DNA of 64,000 nt, taken from Patiria pectinifera. Taxonomy: Eukaryota; Echinodermata; Asteroidea; Valvatida; Asterinidae. Below are positions 55,448 to 64,000 of the stretch, piece after piece; positions within the stretch are counted from its first letter, which is position 1, and each line of letters starts with the position of its first letter. The position numbers were made by a program, and so were the translations under genes. Location: contig CM057142.1 in the NCBI GenBank assembly GCA_029964075.1, positions 4,107,770 to 4,171,769 on the forward strand, given 5' to 3'. A model generated the notes under the pieces. It did no database searches and was not told the origin of the DNA. It worked only from the letters and a program-made list of their open reading frames with translations.

Positions 55448-57766
55448 ATTGTATGTAAAGAGTCTGTTGATGGCAACCAATTTGAATATGTACATGTAAG
55501 AAGCGATGACCCCAAGCTGTGACGTCATATTTATGCAAATCTTGTCGCTCAGGTGCGCGAGTTGCAATGCGACGGTTGTAACAGTACATGGTGCATCTCC
55601 TAGTCCGAAAATTTGAGACACTTCAATACTGTCACATGCAATAGAAATTAGACTGGCACATGAAACAACCAGTCCAACACCGCTTTAGTACTGCATCAAT
55701 CAACTGTGTCGAAAGAAACATCTGTTACCGGTCTCTATTTCTACACACCTCTCCATAGTCTGCCACCAGACTACTGAAGAGGTCAGACTTTTGAAAAAGT
55801 TAGACATACCAGTCTAGACGCTAGTCTTAGGCTTTAAATTGAAATCACTTTGCTTCACTCTCAGGTGCAACATATTGAAGAAAAATCTCCTTTAAAAAAT
55901 TGAAAATTTTGAGACTTCAAACTGGTGAAATACTGAAGACCTTGTCTTTGCCTCATGAAAATGTTGGAAAATGTTTTCCGCTTAAGAGTGAGTAAAGTTG
56001 GCCAGATTTTGTTTTGCATGTTTCTCTGCATTCAAGGTCCCAGTCTGATGCATCTCCCATCATTGAGGTGTCACATTTGTGTGCTTGAAAGCAAGGTTTT
56101 CTGTTAATATTTGGTCCAAAATCTTGCATTTAATCAAATTAAATATTGAAGAGTTATTTGGAAAATGCAAAAATATACGACATACATACCGGTACTATGT
56201 AATTAATAGTACTACCAGTTCAAGAGTCAACTTGTACAAATCTGTTTGTTATTGGGTAACTATCCCCTTCCTTACACATAATATTTTGCATTTTTTTTTA
56301 GGATGAGAAGGTTGTTTTGGTATTCAAACATATTTTGCGGTTTATGTCTTTTTCTAATTGATGTAGCTATTGTGAGATTTATTTTTATTGCGGCAGCGAC
56401 ACTATTCATTGATCTGTGAATGTGGCAATGTAAAATGTCTGTTGTCAAGGGTAAGGTACAATTTACATACATAACGTGTACATGTACCGGTAGTTGGTTA
56501 GGACAATACAATATGCATAAAAAACATAGGTCAGGTCTCAATCCCTGAATAGGACCGATAACACAGCCGACAAGAAATCTGTTCATCAGCAGTGATAAAT
56601 TCTGATGTTCTGAACTGCTTGTTTGTGGAAAGAATGAAGTATCCTGACTCGAGTTAACTTATTATTATGAATGTGTACAGTGTTATAATCTTAATGCTGG
56701 TCAGTCATTTGAAGAAAAAAGAGGAAGAAAATGTGGGTAAAACTTTGTCTCCCCCTGCCCTTAATATGTTAAAGAACAAGGACCATTTTGACCAGTGTTG
56801 TTAGACAAGAGGTGTTTGCACGTTAAATCAACCGAACTTGCTCAATTTTGCCCCCCCTCGATAGTTGCACTAAACTGGCCTAAATTGGCATGTATGCAGT
56901 ACGTGTATTCTTTTGACCATTGGACCACACATGTACTCGCAGTAGACAACAGTTATCATGCGACTGTTATCATTGTCATACCAGTACGTCAAATCATTTT
57001 GGACTTTAGACTTTCTATCCCATTCTTAATGAAAAATATTGTAACCATTTTTAACTTATAATGTTGATATATGTTGGCCCATGTACTGGTAAGTTCTGAT
57101 GTTAAAAAAAAGGACATGTATGCGCACTTCAAATTTATTGCTTCAAAGTTTTTGATCTGCATTGATTTGATAATAAACTTAATATTGCTATTAAGTACAG
57201 TTTCAAAATTGATTTCTCAAATCTTTTGAAACTGGTTGTTTTTCAAAGCTGTAACATGAAAGTGGAAAACTGTAAGCTATGAGGAAAATTATGACTAATG
57301 TGACAATCGTTTTCTGTGGGTCACACAACCTTATAAATTTCCACATTCAGCTGTTCCCTAGGATTCAACAGTCATAGTCCAGTAAACTATGCAATGGCCT
57401 AAAATATTGTAGCGAAACCTCTCTTCTTGCAATCCTTGGCCCGTTTGTTGTTCAGAAACCCACACAGGAAGTGTTCTGAAAACAGTCCTGCTGAACCACA
57501 ATGGAGGCGGACAAAAGGAGGCCAACAAAGGGGGTTGGTCAGGGCAAATGACATGGCATGCAGTGTGGATTGTTTGTTGACATATAACCACACACAATGC
57601 ATGGCATGTGTCACAGTTGAACAGTTACATGTATACTGTTCAGTGTATAGGCCTCGCTCTACATTTTTCAAGTGGACAGTTGTGAGTGGGTAAGCAATGG
57701 TAACAATTTGCATACAATCACTGAAACATCACCAATGTGACTGAAACTTACTGTTCCCCATTTTGG
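55448..57766. other. No gene seen
   Basis: About 2.3 kb of AT-rich sequence without recognisable exons or repeats. Confidence 0.4.
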
Positions 57767-58045
57767 CAGTCAGGTTGGCGTGTTGGTGCTTTCCTCACCT
57801 TCCACTTCTGTGACTTGGGTTCGAATCCCGCCTGGGCCAATATGTGGATTGGGTTTTCAGTCCCTGCCTGATTCTGTGGGTTTTCCCTTGAATATTCTTC
57901 TGGGGTTTCCTCCCACCTCTAAAACTGTAAGTTCTTCTCATTGTCTTCTCTCTATGGGTTTCTTCAGGCTTGTGATGCACAGTGCCTTAAACGCCTTTGA
58001 GGAATCCTTGGTTTCGTTTAAATATTTATATTTAAACGAAACCAA
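57767..58045 (+). repeat. tRNA-derived SINE ending in a perfect hairpin
   Basis: A-box-like TTGGCGTGTTGGTGC and B-box GGGTTCGAATCCC (57819..57831) are followed by a body with GTGGATTGGGTTTTCAG and GGTTTCCTCCCACCTCTAAA, a body type shared by many invertebrate SINEs. At 58008..58045 there is a perfect inverted repeat, TTGGTTTCGTTTAAATAT, with a two-base spacer. Confidence 0.75.
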
Positions 58046-59369
58046 TTTGTCATTTGTTTTGTATTGATAATTTTGTTCCATGGAGGTCTACTGTACACAG
58101 ACTGCTTTTAATAATGGCACTCACAACAGCTGGGTCTGAACAGAACAGGTCATTCTATAAATTTAGGGTCCAAAGTGTGACATTCTTCCCCGTCCCTGTT
58201 AAATTGGTACATATTCTTAAAAAAGGGGGACAAAGAAACAGTTAACAAAATTTCCATTACCAGTGTCTCTTTTGCACAACAATGTAAAGGTATGAATGGT
58301 ATCTCGCTGTAACTTTGTGGGGAAAAATAAAATCCAAGTGCCATATTTCCCATGTAATAACAAGTTTCAATTTTACGTGTGACAAGTCTGAAAGATACCG
58401 TACAAGCAGTGACTTCACACTTTGACAAACCATGATGGTTTCAACCGGTTTCAACTTTCATTGAAGTCCCACCATTCAGTGAGAGTACATGTATATTGGC
58501 CGTCACCTCATTACAGAAAGTGTTGCACGCTGATCGAAATATGACACTTTATGTGAAAGAGACATCTGTTGCATTACATACGTGCATGATATTGATACAG
58601 ATCAGTCAAATAAAAAAGCTGAACATCCTGAAATTCATAATCATGAGAAATGTTATGCTTCGCGAGAAAGCTTTTTTGATGGAATTTGATGTAAATACTC
58701 AGTCTTCAGTTGACTAGCGCAGACTGAAAACTTCTTAAGCCTAACAGAACTCAACCCATCAAACCCCAACAGCCTGTTTTGTTGGAATCTGTCAGGATGG
58801 GTACAGTACAAACTGACAGTCTTTTTACATTTGGTTGGCACACCTCCAGGATCTAAGCCAGAAATATGTGTGTGCAGTTTTCCATATGGTGTTGGAATTT
58901 GCCAGGATGGGTATGGTTCCTAGTAAATCATGCTAGGGAGTTAGGGTTAGCCTTGGTAATGGCTTTCAAGTTTTCATCACACAGTGAAACTTAATCCGTT
59001 TGACATTTACTTTCATTAAATATTTTTTTCACAAATGGCTTGTCTGCATGTACATATACAATGATTACCCACTGCCCAGCAATTATAAGCTATACCCATT
59101 CAGCTTAACTGAAGCATTCAACGTGTCGTCTCATGGAAGCAACTGGTTGAGCATGCACGATGCAAATGCCACAAGGTATCGTGAGTTTGTGTGTGGGTTG
59201 AGAAATGTGATTATTCATGACAAGAAATGCATTCATGCTGGAGCTTAAGCTGAGATGTAATTCATGTGCAAGGTTTCGAGGCATTGTGCTTTTGTGTGCA
59301 TTCAGTTTCTGTTTTAAACAAAACCCCTTGATGGGAAATTCTAAAAGAATCTATCAATATTGTGACTAC
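58046..59369. other. No gene seen
   Basis: No exon-like frame or known repeat. GGAATxTGxCAGGATGGGTA occurs twice, near 58783 and 58893, as a short direct repeat. Confidence 0.4.
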
Positions 59370-59372
59370 TAA

Positions 59373-59633
59373 AGGCCAAAAAAAAAAATATTCTGCTTCC
59401 GATTACACATAGGGTACGGTAGGTACCGGGGTACATGTAGGTAGAGATTTTTTTTTTAGATGTTTTTTGTGTACGAGCACATGGAGGCGTCTGCGTGTAG
59501 TCAAGGGTAAAAGGTAGAAATTGATGGTTTTGGGTGTTTTTTTCTCATTTTTGCCATAAAAAATATTAGGGTAGGGGTTGTCAGAACAGGGTAGGTAGGG
59601 AAACCGGAAGCAGACTATTATTTTTTTGGGGCC
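59373..59633. mobile_element. GGCCAAAA-ended miniature element
   Basis: The ends are GGCC plus an A run, then CTGCTTCCG, with the complement at the right (CGGAAGCAG, T run, GGGGCC). TAA lies at 59370..59372 and 59634..59636. Its subterminal sequence differs from the other three family members. Confidence 0.75.
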
Positions 59634-60231
59634 TAACCCTCCCATGTAAAGATACATTCTGTGCCAAGTACAAAATGTAGTCCTTTCAGTCAAAATCAAG
59701 CAAGTGACTGTTTTCAACAGTTAAGAATTCACAGCCTACAGTGTACATAAAGCAGGATTGACTGGCTGTGGCTGTTTATGTAACTTGACATACATGTAGC
59801 TATTGACTGTAGGTGATTGATAAGCCAGCTCAGTTCAGTGCCTACCACTTGCCTGCTTTTGTCTGTTGACTGAATTTGACTAGTCACAGTGCTTGCTTAA
59901 AAATATATGATCTGACTGTTGGTGACTAGCCTGTGTAAAAGGCCATGGCAGGGGAAGTGGATGGAATTTTTGACTGTCTGTGACTGTTCATACAGAAGGT
60001 GGGTTAATGTTAATCATTTTCAGGGAAATTGTTCAAACATAGAATTACATGTATGTCAAAAATGGCATTCCAACCTTGGAATTTGGAGAAAGTTTCTCCA
60101 AAATGACTGCAGAATTGTACAGGAAAAGTTGACCTCTGAAGGCAGGGAATTGTATTTTTCCCCTGCTTTTTAACCAGTTCGGTACGTGTACTCCTATAGT
60201 GAATATCAAGTGGAACACCAGCAGTGTTGTA

Positions 60232-60340
60232 GTCGAGACCTGAAGCTGCGAGACCAAGACCGAGACCAGCCCCTTCAAGGCGGACCAAGACCGAGACCGA
60301 AATGGTCCGAGAGTGAGACCGAGACCGAGACCGCGGATAA
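60232..60340 (+). repeat. GAGACC hexamer array, first block
   Basis: Imperfect GAGACC and AAGACC units from GTCGAGACC to GAGACCGCGG. Confidence 0.85.
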
Positions 60341-62030
60341 TAAATAACAATAATCTAAATAAACAACAAGACACTAATTACAGCTGAACAGTCTGTCCTT
60401 TAGAATTGTTGATGTTCATGGGGATGTGAAGGAAGTGATTGAAAGTTAGGAATCACTTGTACCTGCTTAATTGTGTCATGCGAGTGCTCTTCGTGTTTGC
60501 TTCTTGCTATAAATTACAACATGGCAACAGAATTTGTTATTGTCACAATCAATTAAAAAAATATTGTTTAACTACTATAAAGTGTAAATCTGATGACAAG
60601 ACTCTAACTTACATGTAGGAGTACGACAATTTGTACTAGTTTTTGCAAAACTTGAACATGTTGAAACTTGACAAAAGTAAAAAGTTAAAGGTGTATGTTT
60701 CATCTGTTATAGGAACTCGGACCCTAAACTCCAGAGCCAGCCCTTGGTTTCAGCAATGACCACTAACGGATATTTAAATGCAACTTTAATTTTACATTGG
60801 ACCTCCTTGTAAACCTGATTCGAAAAAAAATTGGAGCAAGAAAATATTGATTTATTTTAAAAAATTTCAGTCATGGAATATAGATTTGTACATGTAGACC
60901 AAAAAATTGAGAGATGGTAGCCAGAGATGGATTGGTCTGCCCCCCATCCCTCTTTGTGATTCTCCTTCCAACCCTGCATGTTTGTGTGTCCCCTACATGT
61001 TTGTTTCTTGTTCCTCTGTCATTTACCTCTGAAGAAGGCCTGGCTAAGGCTGAAATGTAATGCCACTTTATTTTTGTTTAATGTCAATAACGTTACATAT
61101 ACTATAGAAGATCGATGAACCATATTTGCCTGATCTATCTTCTGTTCATCTGCCCGCCGTCATCATCGTCATAAGCCTTTTAGAGAATATGGCCGACACA
61201 ATTAGAAGGGCACTGTAACAAACTGAATGTGGTGGGCGAGATGCACTTTTAGGATGCATGGCTCAGTGCGCACACCTCTCTGTGTTTTGTACCGTGCAAG
61301 CGTATCGCTCGCATCGGCTACTTTGCCGGGCAATTTACTTGAGTATTTTAGTGACAAGTACGACATTGCCAATATTCTAATCGCTTATTGTGATGGCCGT
61401 AAACAGCATATAGCGATTAATGAAACAAAAGTCTTCTCGACTCATGCAAATGCAATTTACATTTAGGGAGGAGACGAGGCAGGCAATAAGACTCTGTTTT
61501 TGTGTGACCATGGCAGTAGCTCAATTTGTGTTTATCACAGATGAAAAGATGAAAACATGGCGAGTCAAAAAGAAAGTGACCGTATGATAAAAAAAAATGG
61601 CACGCTCCATTTTTGTAAAAAAATATAATTGGGATAAAGAACATGTTATTGAGTAGTAACTGTGAACATTTCACGTAATTTGCATACTATTCCCAAGTCG
61701 TGTCTAGTTTAATAAAGAGATCACAAAATTCAGCTGTCCACCACTAATACCAATTTAACTGTCTACGAATTGATGAATATCAATTAATAAAAATAATATA
61801 AAAAAAACGTTTTTCCCGCCTCCACGAATAAAAGAAAAATTGAAAAGGAAAATCGAAAAAAAATCACCAATATTTCTAGGAAAAAAGAGTTGAATTGTTC
61901 CCCATATTCAAAATACAAAAGAGAGACATGTCCATTAGCATCACACTGCAGTCACATTTGCCCTAAACTAATTCTTTACTTAACCCTAAAAGGGCCAGGG
62001 GCGGAATCCGCCCCCCCCTCACTTATTGGC
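60341..62030. other. Between two GAGACC arrays; no gene seen
   Basis: 1.7 kb with no recognisable exon. It includes CTGAAGAAGGCC / GGCTGAAATGT at 61029..61055, a short dyad followed by GAAAT. The arrays at both ends run in the same orientation. Confidence 0.35.
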
Positions 62031-62035
62031 TGGTC

Positions 62036-62101
62036 TCGACTCGAGACCAGCCAAAATATCGAGACCAAACGAGACCGAGACCAAGACCGAGACCACAGCT
62101 C

Positions 62102-62134
<33 letters not shown>

Positions 62135-62165
62135 GCAAAAAGTGGTCTCGAGATTGAGACCGATA
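62036..62165 (+). repeat. GAGACC hexamer array, second block
   Basis: Imperfect GAGACC units; the longest regular run is about 30 bp near 62103..62133. It is preceded by GTCTCGACTCGAGAC, a short palindrome. Confidence 0.9.
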
Positions 62166-62344
62166 GCTAGATAGCTAATTAAAATCGGACCAGCTCTCAT
62201 GGTATACCATAAATCATGTATTCGCCGGAATAAAGAGAAGCGATCATAGGCATTACATCAATATTTTTGTACACTGACTCAAAAAAGTCACGATATTACC
62301 TGAAATTCTTTTTCCCTAACCTTCCCAAATCCTCCAAAACCCTC

Positions 62345-62665
62345 TTTGCAAAATTTAGCAGGATTGAAGTTATGGCAAAAAGGTGCACAGATTCACTGTC
62401 GGACCTTGTGTTGTTTATGTTCAGCGATGCACAAATTTAGGCCTAGAATATACATGTACTTTAATCCGCCGCACTGCTCCAGGATGTCACTGGCTCTGCC
62501 TCAACATATTGACAGTGATTGCTGGAGGATTTTGCAGGATTGTATGAGGCAGTGGTTACCCCTCCAAGGACCACATTCAAGAAATAAAGGAGGATTTTGC
62601 AGGACTGAGGCTGTATGCTATATTTACAAGGAGGCAGTTGGAAGATTTTGCAGGATTGAGGTTGC
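62345..62665 (+). repeat. Degenerate TTTGCAGGATTGAGG repeats
   Basis: GGAxGATTTTGCAGGAxTG recurs near 62522, 62590 and 62640, with a weaker form at 62348 (TTTAGCAGGATTGAAG). The spacing is irregular. Confidence 0.6.
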
Positions 62666-62699
62666 ATCCTAGCAAAAACGCCTAGGCAGTTAGGGTTAA

Positions 62700-63580
62700 T
62701 TTGACAGTTGAATAATGTACTTGGACTCTTCGCTTGGCTAGACCAAACCATTGACACAAGTGAAACCAAAGTACATGAACATGTAACACAAATATTGTGT
62801 CAACAACTTTTTTTAAAACGATTCATTCTTGAACGGTACGCATGTACATGCATGTATCTTTCCTTGACACTTAAAGTATCGATTGTAAGTTTGAAAAAAA
62901 AAATATCCAAACTATGAGTTAGTATTTGACCATGTACATGTACATCTACATGTTTGTTGCAATGTGCAAGTGACTCATTCAGCAGTTTTGTACGGCAGGT
63001 GTTTAATTCTGTTTCCAAATCCAAACTAGTCAGACTTCGTATGCAGAAGGATATTGCATCACTGCCATCACTTTCATCTCAAAGTCGTGACGCATTGTTG
63101 CTCACAGTAATTGTACTTATTCATTCGAGAATCTCCTTGCTTCACAGTTGTGTCGCAGGAGCGAGAGGGTCCTCACCTGTGCGCCAGGTCTTTTAACTTT
63201 AATTGGTGATTTTTCCCTTGAATCTTTATATTCGCATCATCCTGAAGTCTGCTTGTGATGAATTTCGTGGCGTAAAACTCTGAATGCGTTTGTGTGCAGG
63301 TTGGTATAATGATTGGATTGCTTAATATGCGAAGGAATGGGTGTATGTGTTCTACATAACCCCCGAGGACCGACACACAAAGGGAGAACAACAGATCCTT
63401 TCAGTCCTCGGGAGTTGGGTCTTTTGTTGGAAACGGTCCTCTGTAGTAAATTTGTGTGCTTAGTCAATGGGAGAGTGTTATTTTACAGGGACAAAGGGAA
63501 ATACAAAGCATTGTCCTCGAGAGTGTAGTAAAACACGACTACTAGTACATGTGAAGGAATGGGTGTCTACACACGTACAT
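62700..63580. other. No gene seen
   Basis: About 0.9 kb with short open frames lacking any recognisable motif. It has several ACATGTACATG words. Confidence 0.4.
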
Positions 63581-63581
63581 G

Positions 63582-63855
63582 TAGTGGGCAATTCCATGGT
63601 TACTCACTTTACATTTTTGATGTACTTTTGAGTTTCCTTGGGCTGTAATTACCTTACTGAAAAGGTTTAATAACTGTTATCCCCATGGTAGAACGAGTAG
63701 ACCTAGACCTACCTAAGCACCAAAGATGACATCTAGGTCTACTCTATCTAACATGGGGATAACAGTTATTAAACCTTTTCAGTAATGTAATTACAGCCCA
63801 AGAAAACTCAAAAGTACATCAAAAATGTAACGTGAGTAACCGTGAAATTGCCCTA
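63582..63855. mobile_element. 274-bp fold-back miniature element
   Basis: Left arm TAGTGGGCAATTCCATGG and right arm the complement of TAGGGCAATTTCACGG. Pairing continues through AAGTACATCAAAAATGTAA and GGTTTAATAACTGTTATCCC to a centre near 63712. CATG lies next to both ends but could be chance. There is no coding. Confidence 0.85.
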
Positions 63856-64000
63856 CATGTCTTTTTTACACTGTCCAAAGTATCTGTGTTGGACCCAGGT
63901 CCAACATGGAGATTTTGGGAACCCCTTTCACACTATCCAGAATCCAACACAGCTTCTACATGGGTCTGCTTGGGTAAAATCCAACCCTGGTCGGGACCAC

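Overview
This window is animal nuclear DNA. Its genes have short exons with GT/AG introns of 0.5 to 8 kb, it has no bacterial-style gene packing, and it is full of DNA transposons, SINEs and a decayed LINE. The proteins resemble vertebrate ones closely. The many G/C-run terminal-inverted-repeat elements and the frequent acatgta words are common in marine invertebrates. A marine invertebrate deuterostome (echinoderm, hemichordate or cephalochordate) is my best guess, but the sequence alone does not fix the phylum.

Three protein-coding genes can be assembled exon by exon with consistent splice phases. (1) A GPR137-family seven-transmembrane protein lies on the minus strand at 26004..7424: six coding exons, 417 residues. 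(2) A proline racemase / trans-3-hydroxyproline dehydratase family enzyme lies on the plus strand at 34551..39738: three exons, 350 residues. (3) An SLC16/monocarboxylate-transporter-like protein lies on the minus strand at 48767..44764: four exons, 452 residues. Genes 1 and 2 diverge from an 8.5 kb intergenic region. Genes 2 and 3 converge on a decayed LINE and a 1.1 kb palindrome. The three genes do not obviously form a pathway.

The most unusual gene feature is in the racemase-family gene. The second catalytic position is Cys269, paired with Cys100. Vertebrate L3HYPDH has Thr there. The Cys/Cys pair predicts racemase or epimerase chemistry rather than dehydration.

The most unusual structural feature is an 871-bp, almost perfect fold-back element (35050..35920) in intron 1 of that gene. 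Its 9-bp target-site duplication is exactly the first nine bases of the intron, so the 5' splice donor is duplicated at both ends of the element.

Most of the remaining sequence is mobile DNA: TAG-ended fold-backs with 9-bp duplications (one nested in another of the same family), a 2.5 kb TTAA-flanked element splitting an older SINE-like repeat, four GGCCAAAA-ended elements with TTA/TAA duplications, hAT-like miniature elements with 8-bp duplications and long G runs, and tRNA-Ser-derived SINEs. There is also a 1 kb intronic satellite of 19-bp monomers and a three-copy family carrying a hairpin that matches the histone 3' stem-loop consensus. From about 48.8 kb to the end I see no coding gene, only repeats and unassigned sequence.
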